DNA from: Streptomyces zhaozhouensis
GTDB taxonomy: Bacteria > Actinomycetota > Actinomycetes > Streptomycetales > Streptomycetaceae
DNA: 64,000 nt
Assembly (NCBI RefSeq): GCF_900230195.1
Contig: NZ_OCNE01000013.1
Location: 146,064-210,063 of the forward strand
Direction: 5' to 3'
Numbering within the stretch: the stretch's first letter is position 1; the number at the start of each line of letters is the position of its first letter. The translations under genes and the position numbers were made by a program. Positions 16,999-24,785 of the stretch are shown in pieces. The notes under the pieces are model-generated. The model was not told the DNA's origin and searched no databases. It was given only the letters and a program-made list of their open reading frames with translations.

Positions 16999-18009
16999 AT
17001 GGCGCCCCGTTCCGTGACCTCCCCCGCCGCCGCGCGGCGCCGCCTGCTGGAGCTGCCGGGCGGGCGGGTGCATCTGGTGGAGCAGGGGGAGGGGCCGCTG
17101 GTCCTGCTGCTGCACGGCTTCCCCGAGTCCTGGTACTCCTGGCGCCACCAGCTGCCGGCGCTCGCCGCCGCCGGCTACCGGGCCGTCGCCGTGGACGCGA
17201 GGGGGTACGGCCGCTCCTCGCGGCCGGCGTCCGCCGACGCCTACCGGGCGGTCGCGCTGGTCGGCGAGACCGTGCGGCTGGTCAGGGAGTTGGGCGAACG
17301 GCGGGCCGTCCTGGTGGGACACGACTGGGGGGCGACGCTCGCCGGCCAGGCGGGACTGCTGCGGCCCGAGGTCTTCCCCGCGGTGGCGCTGCTCGGCGTC
17401 CCCTACACCCCGCCGGGCGGGCCCCGGCCCTCGCGGGTCTTCGCCGCGATGCCGGGGGAGGACGAGTTCTACGTGCCCTACCTCCAGCGCCCCGGGGTGG
17501 CGGAGGCGGAGATCGAGCGGGACGTGCGGGGGTGGCTCGCCGGGTTCTACACCTCGCTCTCCGGCGGCCGGGCCCCGGCGGAAGGGCCGGGCCCGTACTT
17601 CGTGCCGCGCGGCGGCGAGATGCGCGCGCGCTTCACCGGGGGGCCGCTTCCCTCCTGGCTCGCCGAGGAGGAACTGGACGTCTACGCCGGCGAGTTCGAG
17701 AGGACCGGCTTCTTCGGCGCGCTCGCCCGCTACCGGAACATGGACCGCGACTGGGAGGACCTGGCCGCCTGGGAGGGCGAACCCCTGCGCCAGCCGACGC
17801 TCTTCGTCGCGGGCGCCGAGGACGCCTCGCTGCGCTGGCTGGCGGAGGCCGTCGACGCGTTCGAGCAGACCCTGCCCGCGCTGACGGGCAGGCACCTGCT
17901 GGACGGCTGCGGCCACTGGGTGCAGCAGGAGCGGCCGGAGGAGGTCAACGAGCTGCTGCGCGGATGGCTGGCCGACGTGACCGCGGGGTGGGGGACGGGC
18001 CGCCCCTGA
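16999..18009 (+). CDS. alpha/beta hydrolase, epoxide hydrolase-like
   Basis: A 336-residue alpha/beta hydrolase of the soluble epoxide hydrolase type. HGFPES (oxyanion) and WYSWRHQ are near residues 36-50, the nucleophile elbow VGHDWGA has Asp rather than Ser near 108, and GCGHWVQQE near 305 holds the catalytic His. A cap domain contains Tyr residues that could activate the epoxide. Asp as nucleophile indicates an epoxide hydrolase or haloalkane dehalogenase rather than an esterase. ATG 16999 follows AGGAGG by five bases. The stop codon lies in a tandem repeat shared with the next, convergent gene. Confidence 0.84.
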   Translation: MAPRSVTSPAAARRRLLELPGGRVHLVEQGEGPLVLLLHGFPESWYSWRHQLPALAAAGYRAVAVDARGYGRSSRPASADAYRAVALVGETVRLVRELGERRAVLVGHDWGATLAGQAGLLRPEVFPAVALLGVPYTPPGGPRPSRVFAAMPGEDEFYVPYLQRPGVAEAEIERDVRGWLAGFYTSLSGGRAPAEGPGPYFVPRGGEMRARFTGGPLPSWLAEEELDVYAGEFERTGFFGALARYRNMDRDWEDLAAWEGEPLRQPTLFVAGAEDASLRWLAEAVDAFEQTLPALTGRHLLDGCGHWVQQERPEEVNELLRGWLADVTAGWGTGRP

Positions 18010-18087
18010 CGCGTCACGCACGGGGGACGGACCGTCCCTGACGCGTCACGCACGCGGGACGGGCCGCCCCTGACGCGTCACGCCGGT
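17992..18087. repeat. three 32-bp tandem repeats with palindromes at a convergent gene junction
   Basis: Three copies with a 32-base period, each with a GGGACGG-type dyad (copy two is the perfect GGGACGGACCGTCCC) followed by the self-complementary TGACGCGTCA. TGACGCGTCA occurs at 18007, 18039 and 18071. The first copy supplies the TGA stop of the hydrolase (18007-18009); the last supplies, on the other strand, the TGA stop of the quinone reductase (18078-18080). The array is probably a bidirectional terminator made by duplication. Confidence 0.8.
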
Positions 18088-18701
18088 GGTGCGCCGGCCC
18101 GCACCGCTTCGCCGACCGCCCGCACGGCGCGCGCGACACTCTCCTCCGTGGCCTCGGAGGACGGCTGCTCGGAGTCGTGGACGAACGCGGTGGCGCCACG
18201 GCGGCTCCCGACGTAGTCGACGAGCCCGTGCTCGATCTGCGTCCGCAGCGCCCGTTCGTAGCCGTGGCGCTCCCAGGCGCCGGAGTCGGCGCCGGCGATG
18301 GGCACCAGATGTGTGGTGAGCCGCTGGAGCATCGGGCGCGGCCCCGCCTTGGTCGTGTAGGCGAAGGCCCAGCCGTTGACGAAGACCCGGTCGATCCATC
18401 CCTTGAGCAGCGCCGGCATGGACCACCAGTACACCGGAAAGACCAGGACCAGATGGCTGGCGCCCTCCAGCCGGCGGTGCTCGCGGGCGACGTCGGCGGG
18501 GTGGCCGCCCTCCCGGTAGGCGAGGCGGTCCTCGGGGGTGTACCTGGGGTCGAACCCCTCCCGGTACAGGTCCGCCACCTCGACGGGCCCGGGGGCCAGG
18601 GCGGAGGCGAGGCGTTCCGCCACGTGGTGGGTCAGGGAGGCGGGGTCCGGGTGCGCGGTGACCAGCAGGGTCCGCGCGTCGTGGTCGGTCGCGTGCGTCA
18701 T
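18078..18701 (-). CDS. flavodoxin-fold NAD(P)H quinone reductase
   Basis: A 207-residue NQO1/MdaB/KefF-type flavoprotein. LLVTAHPDPASLTHH at residues 13-27 binds the FMN/FAD phosphate, VFPVYWWSMPALLKGWIDRV near 93-112 is the family signature, and a GWAFAY segment follows. It should reduce quinones or other electrophiles by two electrons with NAD(P)H. It lies convergent with the epoxide hydrolase and upstream of the SDR/TetR pair on the same strand as the SDR, 152 bases from the SDR stop. A second member of the family is at 23864-24673. Confidence 0.86.
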   Translation of the reverse strand: MTHATDHDARTLLVTAHPDPASLTHHVAERLASALAPGPVEVADLYREGFDPRYTPEDRLAYREGGHPADVAREHRRLEGASHLVLVFPVYWWSMPALLKGWIDRVFVNGWAFAYTTKAGPRPMLQRLTTHLVPIAGADSGAWERHGYERALRTQIEHGLVDYVGSRRGATAFVHDSEQPSSEATEESVARAVRAVGEAVRAGAPPA

Positions 18702-18853
18702 GGGGACCACGGAACACGAGAAGGGCGCGCACTCCCATGGGTGTGCGACCGCGATGCCTTCGCGCGCGTCCGGCCGGCCCCTTCCGGTGGCGCGACGCCC
18801 TCCCCCGCCCCGCGCGCCGCGCGGGGCGGGGGAGGTGCGGGGTCGCGCGCGCC

Positions 18854-19603
18854 TCAGATCTGGTTGGCGCCGCCGTCGACGTACAGGTTGGCGCCGAGGA
18901 CGAAAGCGCTGTCCCGGGAGGCGAGGAAGGCCACCGCGGCGGCGGCCTCCTCCGGGTCCCCGACCCTGCCGATCGGGAGCTCGGACCCCATCTGCGCCTT
19001 GTAGGCGGCCGCGTTCTCCTCGCCGACGAGTTCGGTGACGCCGGAGGTGTCGATCGGCCCCGGTGAGATGGCGTTGACGCGGATGCCCCGGCCGGTGAGC
19101 TCGTTGGCCCAGGTCCGCGCGAAGGAGCGGACGGCGGCCTTGGACGCCGCGTACACGCCGAACGCCGGCGCGCCGCGGTCGGCGGCCGTGGAGGCGTTCA
19201 GGATGACCGAGGCGCCGTCGTTGAGGAGCGGCAGCGCCTTTTGCACGGTCAGCAGCGTGCCCTTGACGTTCACCGCGAAGACGCGGTCCAGCTCCTCGAC
19301 GGTGACCTGCTCCAGTGTCGCGAACGACGCGGTGGCCGCGTTGGCGAACAGCACGTCCAGGCCCCGGCCGCGCGCGCTGACCGCCTCGTAGAGCCGGTCC
19401 AGGTCGGCCGGGTCGGTGATGTCGCCCGGCACCGCGGTGACCGAGGGGCCGATGGTCTCCACCGCCTCCTTGAGCTCGGCCTCCCGCCGGCCGGTGATGA
19501 ACACGTGCGCCCCCTCGGCCACCAGCCGCGCCGCCGTCGCCCGGCCGATGCCCCGCGTGCCGCCGCCCGTGACGACGGCCGTCCTGCCTTCGAGCGTTCC
19601 CAT
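18854..19603 (-). CDS. SDR family oxidoreductase, likely TetR target
   Basis: A 249-residue classical short-chain dehydrogenase: TGGGTRGIG cofactor loop near residue 12, a Rossmann turn ending in ITGRR (Arg suggests NADP), NAAT in place of NNAG near 88, a Ser-Tyr-Lys set (NAST, YAASK) near 137-155, and a C-terminal DGGANQI. The weak NAAT motif is common in this subgroup. ATG 19603 has GGGAGGGG upstream. It is divergent from the TetR gene at 19695 with two identical operators between them, so that regulator very probably represses it. The substrate is unknown. Confidence 0.86.
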   Translation of the reverse strand: MGTLEGRTAVVTGGGTRGIGRATAARLVAEGAHVFITGRREAELKEAVETIGPSVTAVPGDITDPADLDRLYEAVSARGRGLDVLFANAATASFATLEQVTVEELDRVFAVNVKGTLLTVQKALPLLNDGASVILNASTAADRGAPAFGVYAASKAAVRSFARTWANELTGRGIRVNAISPGPIDTSGVTELVGEENAAAYKAQMGSELPIGRVGDPEEAAAAVAFLASRDSAFVLGANLYVDGGANQI

Positions 19604-19622
19604 GGTGTGACCCCTCCCGTAT

Positions 19623-19679
19623 TCTGTTCCGGTCGGAACGGAACACAACTCTAGCACTTCTGTTCCGGTCGGAACGGAA
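19623..19679. promoter_or_regulatory. two identical 21-bp TetR operators
   Basis: The same 21 bases occur at 19623-19643 and 19659-19679, 36 bases apart. Each contains GTTCCG-GT-CGGAAC, a perfect six-base inverted repeat with a two-base spacer, plus an extra CGGAA half. They fill the 91-base gap between divergent SDR and TetR genes and should be bound by that TetR protein, giving autoregulation and control of the SDR. Confidence 0.85.
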
Positions 19680-19694
19680 GGGTAGGGTGGGGGC

Positions 19695-20303
19695 GTGGAA
19701 GCGACGGGGAAGGCGCCGATCGGTCGGCCGCGCGGGTTCGACACCGAGGAGGCCCTGGAGCGGGCCATGCTCACCTTCTGGGAGCGTGGCTACGACGGGG
19801 TCAGCCTCAGCGACCTGGCCCGCGCCATGGGCATCACCAAGACGAGCCTGTACGCGGCCTTCGGCAACAAGGAGGACCTGTTCCGGCAGGCCGTGGAGCG
19901 CTACGCGGAGAGCCGGGCCTCCCACGGCCTCCGGGCCCGGGAGGAGCCCACCGCCCGGGAGGTGGCCGCCGTCTATCTCGCGGCCTCCGTCCTGGCCGCC
20001 ACCCGGGACGACTGTCCGACCGGCTGCCTGGGCGTGCGGGCGTCCCTCGTCGCCAACCACCTCGGGCCGCGCGCCGCCGAGGCGCTCGCCGCGTGGGGGG
20101 ACCGCAACCGGGCGGACTTCCGGGACCGCTTCCAGCGCGCCGTCGACGAGGGTGACCTGCCGGCCGGCACCGACCCGGACGCGCTCGCCCACTACCTCCT
20201 GACGGTGGCGAACGGCATCGCGGTCCAGGCGGCCGCCGGCGCCACCCGCGAGGAGCTGCGACGGGTGGCGGACGCCGCCCTGGGCGGCTGGCCGCGCGAC
20301 TGA
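19695..20303 (+). CDS. TetR family regulator
   Basis: A 202-residue TetR protein: an N-terminal basic IGRPRGFD motif leads into the helix-turn-helix (residues 15-60: LTFWERGYDGVSLSDLARAM, then ITKTSLYAAFGNKEDLF). The C-terminal TetR_C domain contains DCPTGCLGV near 112, which is characteristic of the AcrR/YcdC-like group in which a Cys pair may sense electrophiles. The GTG start at 19695 follows GGGTGGGGGC. It is divergent from an SDR, with paired operators between them. Electrophile or quinone sensing would fit the nearby quinone reductase, but that is inference. Confidence 0.87.
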   Translation: MEATGKAPIGRPRGFDTEEALERAMLTFWERGYDGVSLSDLARAMGITKTSLYAAFGNKEDLFRQAVERYAESRASHGLRAREEPTAREVAAVYLAASVLAATRDDCPTGCLGVRASLVANHLGPRAAEALAAWGDRNRADFRDRFQRAVDEGDLPAGTDPDALAHYLLTVANGIAVQAAAGATREELRRVADAALGGWPRD

Positions 20304-20315
20304 CCGCGGCCGCGC

Positions 20316-20334
20316 GCCGGGGCGTGCCCCCGGC
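20316..20334. terminator. short convergent terminator
   Basis: Seven-base arms GCCGGGG and CCCCGGC with a five-base loop lie between the TetR stop (20303) and the methyltransferase stop (20340). Confidence 0.45.
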
Positions 20335-20339
20335 CGGGG

Positions 20340-21095
20340 TCAGCCCGCCTCGGGGAGCCGGTAGACCGAGACGTGCGAGGGCGAGTCGGCGGTGAACTCG
20401 GCGCCCTCCCAGTCGGCGTGGCGTGACTCCAGGGCGAAGCCGGCGAGTTGGGCCATCAGGTCCAGCTCGGCCGGCCAGGCGTAGCGGTGCTGGCTGCGGA
20501 AGACCCGGGCGCCGCCCCCGTCGTCGACGCGGACGTGGTGGGAGACCAGCCGCTGGCGCAGCACGTCGTAGGAGTCGAGGGCCAGGTAGTCGTCGCGGGT
20601 GCTCCAGACCACGCCGTCCTGGCCCGGCGGCAGCTTCCGCAGGTCGGGCACCCCCAGCTCGATGACGAACCGCCCGCCGGGCGCCAGGTGGCGGGCGGCG
20701 TTGCGGAAGCACTCGACCTGCGCGGACTGCTCCAGCAGGTTGGAGATGGTGTTGAAGACCAGATAGACCAGTCGGAAGGTGCCGGGCGCCGTGGCCGTCG
20801 CCATGTCGCCGACCACCACCGGGACGGTCTCCTCGTCGACCTTCTCGCGCAGCCGCCGCACCATCGGCCGGGACAGCTCGATCCCGGTGACCGGTACGCC
20901 GCGCTCCGCGAGCGGCACGGCCACCCTGCCGGTGCCGACGGCGAACTCCAACGCCCGTCCGCCCTCCGCCAGGGCGGCCAGCCGCTCGACCGTGGGCCCC
21001 AGCACCTCGGGCGCGAACATGCCCGTGCCGGGGGTGTCGTAGCGCCGGGCGGCGTCGTCGTTCCAGATCTCGTCCTGCGGGATGTCGTCGCGCAT
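20340..21095 (-). CDS. class I SAM-dependent methyltransferase
   Basis: A 251-residue Rossmann methyltransferase. Motif I is ALEFAVGTGRVA near residues 50-60 (AVGTGR in place of the usual GCGTG), the acidic strand-2 end is in VTGIELS, and VVGDMATA near 95 is motif II. VFNTISNLLEQ near 115 is characteristic of a Streptomyces subgroup. Start ATG 21095 gives the conserved MRDDIPQDEIWNDDAARRYD opening. It is divergent from the radical SAM gene, with 205 bases between them. The substrate is unknown. Confidence 0.8.
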   Translation of the reverse strand: MRDDIPQDEIWNDDAARRYDTPGTGMFAPEVLGPTVERLAALAEGGRALEFAVGTGRVAVPLAERGVPVTGIELSRPMVRRLREKVDEETVPVVVGDMATATAPGTFRLVYLVFNTISNLLEQSAQVECFRNAARHLAPGGRFVIELGVPDLRKLPPGQDGVVWSTRDDYLALDSYDVLRQRLVSHHVRVDDGGGARVFRSQHRYAWPAELDLMAQLAGFALESRHADWEGAEFTADSPSHVSVYRLPEAG

Positions 21096-21241
21096 GGTGC
21101 CAAGGATCCCGGAAGCCGGGGCCGTCGTCGACGCATTTCGACGACCCGGGGCGCCGGGCGTCCGCGCGAGGACGCGAGCCCAACGCGGCGGCCGGCCGGG
21201 GGAGTTGGGCCCCGGGTCGGACATCTCCCGCAAAAGCGGGC

Positions 21242-21272
21242 TTGACAACGCCGCATTCGAACCGGTGTTCTA
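21242..21272 (+). promoter_or_regulatory. promoter with near-perfect LexA (SOS) box
   Basis: TTGACA at 21242-21247 is a consensus -35. Ten bases downstream, TCGAAC-CGGT-GTTCTA (21257-21272) matches the actinobacterial/Gram-positive LexA box TCGAAC-N4-GTTCGA with one mismatch, and it overlaps where the -10 would lie. The ATG of the radical SAM gene is 29 bases further. A second palindrome, TTCGTACGAA (21273-21282), follows directly. LexA repression of this gene is the simplest reading. Confidence 0.65.
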
Positions 21273-21300
21273 TTCGTACGAACGCGGCGAGGAGGCCACC

Positions 21301-22344
21301 ATGCGCTGGAACCAACTGGGCGAGGGAACGCCGTCCGCGCCGTCCGCGCTCTTCGGGACGGACGTGGTCAGCCGGACGATAGACACCCCCGAGTTCCGCG
21401 GGGTGACCTTTCACGAGGTGCGGGCGAGGTCGATCATCAACCGGGTCCCCGGGGCCTCCCGGATGCCCTTCACCTACACGGTCAATCCCTACCGGGGCTG
21501 CACCCACGCCTGCGTCTACTGCTTCGCGCGCAAGACCCACAGCTATCTCGACCTGGACACCGGCGCCGGCTTCGACTCCCAGATCGTGGTCAAGGTGAAC
21601 GCTCCCGAGCTGCTGCGCCGGGAGCTGGCGGCGCCGCGCTGGCGCGGCGAACACGTCGCGATGGGCACCAACGTCGACACGTACCAGAGGGCCGAGGGCC
21701 GGTACCGGCTGATGCCGGGGATCATCGAGGCGCTGCGGGACCACGCCAACCCGTTCTCCATCCTCACCAAGGGCACGCTGATCCTGCGCGACCTCCAACT
21801 GCTGCGGGAGGCCGCCTCCGTCACGGATGTGGGGATCTCCGTCTCGGTCGGCCTGGTCGACGCCGAGCTGTGGCGGACGGTCGAGCCGGGCACCCCGGCG
21901 CCGGAGCGCCGGCTGGACGTCGTCCGCACCCTCACCGAGCACGGCGTCCCGTGCTCGGTGCTGATGGCCCCGGTGCTGCCGTACCTCGCCGACTCGCCCG
22001 CCCAACTGCGCGCCACCGTACGGGCGATCGCGGCGGCCGGCGCCACCTCGGTGACACCGCTGGCGCTCCATCTGCGGCCGGGCGCGCGCGAGTGGTTCAT
22101 GGCCTGGCTGGCCGAACGCCACCCGGGGCTGGTGCGGCGGTACGAGGTGCTCTACGCGGGCGGCGCCTACGCCCCGCGCTGGTACCAGCGGCGGATCACC
22201 GGCCAGGTGCACGAACTGGCCGCCGAGTACGGCATCGGTCCGGCCCGCGCCGGGGCGCACCGTTCGCCGCGCGCCGCGCGCGCCGAGGCCCCCGAGCCGG
22301 CCGTGGAGCCCGACCCGGGGGTCACCCAGCTGACGCTGCTGTGA
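21301..22344 (+). CDS. Rv2578c family radical SAM protein (SplB-like)
   Basis: A 347-residue radical SAM enzyme. The iron-sulfur cluster motif CxxxCxYC is in YRGCTHACVYCFAR near residue 66, followed by the conserved KTHSYLDLDTG and LTKGTLILRD segments. The family is named after mycobacterial Rv2578c and is distantly related to spore photoproduct lyase. A LexA-like box sits over its promoter, which suggests a DNA-damage role, although the reaction is not established. The ATG at 21301 has GGCGAGGAGG upstream. It converges with the Clp-N/HTH gene with nine bases between the stops. Confidence 0.88.
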   Translation: MRWNQLGEGTPSAPSALFGTDVVSRTIDTPEFRGVTFHEVRARSIINRVPGASRMPFTYTVNPYRGCTHACVYCFARKTHSYLDLDTGAGFDSQIVVKVNAPELLRRELAAPRWRGEHVAMGTNVDTYQRAEGRYRLMPGIIEALRDHANPFSILTKGTLILRDLQLLREAASVTDVGISVSVGLVDAELWRTVEPGTPAPERRLDVVRTLTEHGVPCSVLMAPVLPYLADSPAQLRATVRAIAAAGATSVTPLALHLRPGAREWFMAWLAERHPGLVRRYEVLYAGGAYAPRWYQRRITGQVHELAAEYGIGPARAGAHRSPRAARAEAPEPAVEPDPGVTQLTLL

Positions 22345-22353
22345 GCGGGGCGC

Positions 22354-23106
22354 TCAGGGCTGCGGCGTCTCGCCCGTGAAGGGTTCGAGCGCGCGCCGGA
22401 TCCGTTCCTCGCTGGCCGACTTGTCGACGCCGAGATCGCTGAGCAGCCCCGAGCCGTCCTCGAACTCCAGCTGGGCCAGCAGCAGATGCTCGGTGCCGAC
22501 GTAGTTGTGGCCCAGGCGCAGCGCCTGTCGGAAGGTCAGCTCCAGCACCTTGCGGGCGGCCACGTCGTAGGGCACGAGGGAGGGCGGGTCCTCGGCCGGC
22601 GCCGGCAGCGCCGCGCGCGCGGCCTCCCGCACCGTCTCCAGCGTCATGCCCTGGTCGGTGAGCACGGCGGCGCCGATCCCCTGCGGCTCCGAGATCAGCC
22701 CCAGCGCCAGGTGCGCCGGGGTGACCTCGGCGTGCGAGGACTCCCTGGCCGCCTCGTGCGCGGCCATCACCACGCGCTTGGCGCGAGCGGTGTAGCGGGC
22801 GAAGCCCTCGCCCGCGTCCGCCCCGCCCGCCTCGGCGTCCGCCGCGGTCGGCGCCTTGGGGACGAAGCGCTTCTGGGCGGCCTGTCGGGTCACGCCCATG
22901 CTCTGGCCGATCTCGGTCCAGGAGGCGCCGGAGCGCCGCGCCTGGTCGACGAAGTGGCCGATCAGATGGTCGGCCAGCTCGCCGAGGTGGTCGGCGGCGA
23001 TGACCGCGTCGGACAGCTGGTCGAGGGCGTCGGTGTGGACCTTCTTGATCGCCTCGATCAGGTCGTCGAGGCGTACCGGCTGCGCCGGGCGCTTGGCTTC
23101 CGTCAT
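22354..23106 (-). CDS. HTH protein fused to Clp N-terminal repeats
   Basis: A 250-residue protein without AAA+ or protease domains. Residues about 10-80 hold a helical region and a helix-turn-helix-like segment (SGASWTEIGQSMGVTRQAAQ). Residues about 100-245 are a double Clp-N repeat (ARYTARAKRVVMAAHEAARE; HAEVTPAHLALGLI; LRLGHNYVGTEHLLLAQLE), the domain with which ClpC/ClpA bind adaptors and phospho-Arg or substrate proteins. It may read Clp substrates or compete with ClpC and act on DNA through the HTH. Two copies of a GTCAAC-N5-GTTGAC palindrome lie just before the start, so autoregulation is likely. Confidence 0.83.
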   Translation of the reverse strand: MTEAKRPAQPVRLDDLIEAIKKVHTDALDQLSDAVIAADHLGELADHLIGHFVDQARRSGASWTEIGQSMGVTRQAAQKRFVPKAPTAADAEAGGADAGEGFARYTARAKRVVMAAHEAARESSHAEVTPAHLALGLISEPQGIGAAVLTDQGMTLETVREAARAALPAPAEDPPSLVPYDVAARKVLELTFRQALRLGHNYVGTEHLLLAQLEFEDGSGLLSDLGVDKSASEERIRRALEPFTGETPQP

Positions 23107-23109
23107 GTC

Positions 23110-23155
23110 GTCAACCCTAGGTTGACAGTCCCGCCGCCGTCAACTTCGGGTTGAC
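23110..23155. promoter_or_regulatory. two copies of a GTCAAC-N5-GTTGAC operator
   Basis: GTCAACCCTAGGTTGAC at 23110-23126 (seven-base perfect arms) and GTCAACTTCGGGTTGAC at 23139-23155 (one arm mismatch) are 29 bases apart. The first lies only four bases from the ATG (23106) of the Clp-N/HTH gene, so a bound protein would block both transcription and initiation. Confidence 0.8.
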
Positions 23156-23313
23156 ACCGCGTTCCCGTGCCCGCCCGTCGAACGCCCCCGTCGAACGCCG
23201 CCGTCGAACGCGGGCGGGAACCACCCCGGTTCGAGTGACGCTGAGCGAGGTGGAAGGCTCCCAGTGGGTAGGTCCCACCCACGGGGCCGCGACGAGGCAG
23301 GGGAGTGTGGACC

Positions 23314-23775
23314 ATGGCGCAGATCGAGGTCGAGGCGGCGCGGGATATCGCGGCCAGGCCGGAGGAGGTGTACGCGGCGCTCGCCGACTACCGCGAGACC
23401 CATCCGAGGCTGCTGCCCGAGGAGTTCACCGACTACGAGGTCAGGGAGGGCGGCAGCGGCGCCGGCACCGTCGTCGCCATGAAGCTGCACGCCACGAAGA
23501 AGCGCGTGCGCGCGTGCGTGGTCGACGTCAGCGAACCGGAGGAGCGCACCCTGGTCGAGACGGACCGTCAGTCCACCCTGGTCACCACCTGGACCATCAC
23601 CCCCGAGGGCGGCGACGACCGCTGCCGGGCGACGGTCCGCACGGTCTGGGAGGGCTCCGGCGGCATCGGCGGGTTCTTCGAGCGGCTCTTCGCGCCGCGT
23701 GTGCTCAAGGGCGTCTACGAGCGGCTGCTGGAGAACCTGGCCGCCGAGGTCGAGCAGGAGGCCAAGTCCTCCTGA
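23314..23775 (+). CDS. SRPBCC (START-like) family protein
   Basis: A 153-residue START/Bet-v1-fold protein: an N-terminal strand with ARDIAARPEEVYAALADYRE, beta strands in the middle, and a long C-terminal helix (residues about 120-150) that closes the hydrophobic cavity. It would bind a lipid, polyketide or other hydrophobic molecule; no catalytic residue is evident. ATG 23314 has AGGGGAG eight bases upstream; a GTG at 23305 is within that ribosome site and so unlikely. Upstream (23176-23215) a CGTCGAACGC unit repeats three times. Confidence 0.8.
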   Translation: MAQIEVEAARDIAARPEEVYAALADYRETHPRLLPEEFTDYEVREGGSGAGTVVAMKLHATKKRVRACVVDVSEPEERTLVETDRQSTLVTTWTITPEGGDDRCRATVRTVWEGSGGIGGFFERLFAPRVLKGVYERLLENLAAEVEQEAKSS

Positions 23776-23780
23776 CGCAC

Positions 23781-23816
23781 CGAGGGGGGCGGGCCCGCGC
23801 GGGCCCGCCCCCCTCG
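23781..23816. terminator. 36-base perfect palindrome terminator
   Basis: Eighteen-base arms without a spacer (CGAGGGGGGCGGGCCCGC and its complement) start six bases after the SRPBCC stop, between convergent genes. It is the strongest stem in the window. A 14-base direct repeat (GGAGAACCCGGGCC) follows at about 23824-23851. Confidence 0.85.
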
Positions 23817-23863
23817 CCCGTGCCGGAGAACCCGGGCCGGAGAACCCGGGCCGGGCGGAGGGC

Positions 23864-24673
23864 TCAGGCCAGATGGAGGGCGAAGCCGGTCGTGCCGGGC
23901 CGCTCGCGTCCGGGCCTCAGCTCCATGGTCCTGGTGTAGTCCTCGTCCGACAGCCGTCGGTACGGCAGCGGCTCCTCGGTGAAGAGCCCGGCCAGCCGCT
24001 CCCGGTAGGCGGCGGTGGCCGCCCGGTAGCCGGCCTCGTCCAGGTTCACCGCGCTGGCGATCGTGAACGGTTCCAGCACCGACATCCCGGTGAAGAAGAA
24101 GACCCCGTGCTGGAGCGGGAAGAGCGCGTCCGCCAACGGCCCGTGGATGCCGCGCTCACTCAACGCCGACTCGGTCGCCCCGTAGGTGACCGACAGCAGC
24201 ACCCGGCGCCCGGACAGCGACCCGTTCCGGTACTGCGGAACGTCCTTCCCGTACGCGAAGCCGCCACTGAAGACGCGGTCCAGCCAGCCCTTGAGGATGG
24301 CCGGCACCGAGAACCACCAGAGCGGGAACTGGAGGATCACCGCGTCCGCCCGGAGCAGCCGCTCCTGCTCCGCCCGCACGTCGGCGGTCAACGAACCGTT
24401 CTCGTAGGCGTGTTGGGACGCGGCTCCCACGTCGAGCCGGGCACCGGCCGGGTGTTCCGGGTAGTCGTCGGCGTCCGTGACCGCCCTCCACTTCATCGCG
24501 TACAGGTCGGATATCTCCACCTCGTGCCCGGCGGCGCGCAGTTCGTCGGCGGCGAAGCCGGTCAGCGAGGCGGTCAGCGAGCGCGGGTCGGGGTGCGCGC
24601 TGACGATCAGCACCCGCCGGCCCCCCTCGGCGGCGCGTGCGGTCGGTTCTCTCGATTCGGTCATGCCGTTCAT
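23864..24673 (-). CDS. flavodoxin-fold NAD(P)H oxidoreductase
   Basis: A 269-residue NQO1-like flavoprotein: VLIVSAHPDPRSLTASL near residue 22 for the flavin phosphate, and FPLWWFSVPAILKGWLDRVF near 118-137 as the family signature, followed by FAYGKDVPQY. The sequence is longer than the paralog at 18078, with a C-terminal extension ending in TGFALHLA. ATG 24673 or ATG 24664 may be the true start. It is divergent from an XRE regulator at 24786, an arrangement seen often in Streptomyces, so that regulator probably controls it. Confidence 0.85.
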   Translation of the reverse strand: MNGMTESREPTARAAEGGRRVLIVSAHPDPRSLTASLTGFAADELRAAGHEVEISDLYAMKWRAVTDADDYPEHPAGARLDVGAASQHAYENGSLTADVRAEQERLLRADAVILQFPLWWFSVPAILKGWLDRVFSGGFAYGKDVPQYRNGSLSGRRVLLSVTYGATESALSERGIHGPLADALFPLQHGVFFFTGMSVLEPFTIASAVNLDEAGYRAATAAYRERLAGLFTEEPLPYRRLSDEDYTRTMELRPGRERPGTTGFALHLA

Positions 24674-24785
24674 GACCACAGTTCTCGCAGCTCGCGACGG
24701 GGGTAGCCAGTACCCGGCCGGACCGGAGGACCCGCGTTCCCGGTACCGCGGGGACCACCCTCGTCGCGCGTCGCATACTGGGAGG

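Noticed and set aside
17992..18087. Repeat array considered as a CRISPR
   Set aside because: The copies abut without unique spacers; each is palindromic and placed at a gene junction, which fits a duplicated terminator.
23176..23240. TTCGA-containing repeats considered as a tRNA T-loop
   Set aside because: No acceptor stem, anticodon arm or CCA-side pairing is visible; the CGTCGAACGC unit is a simple repeat.
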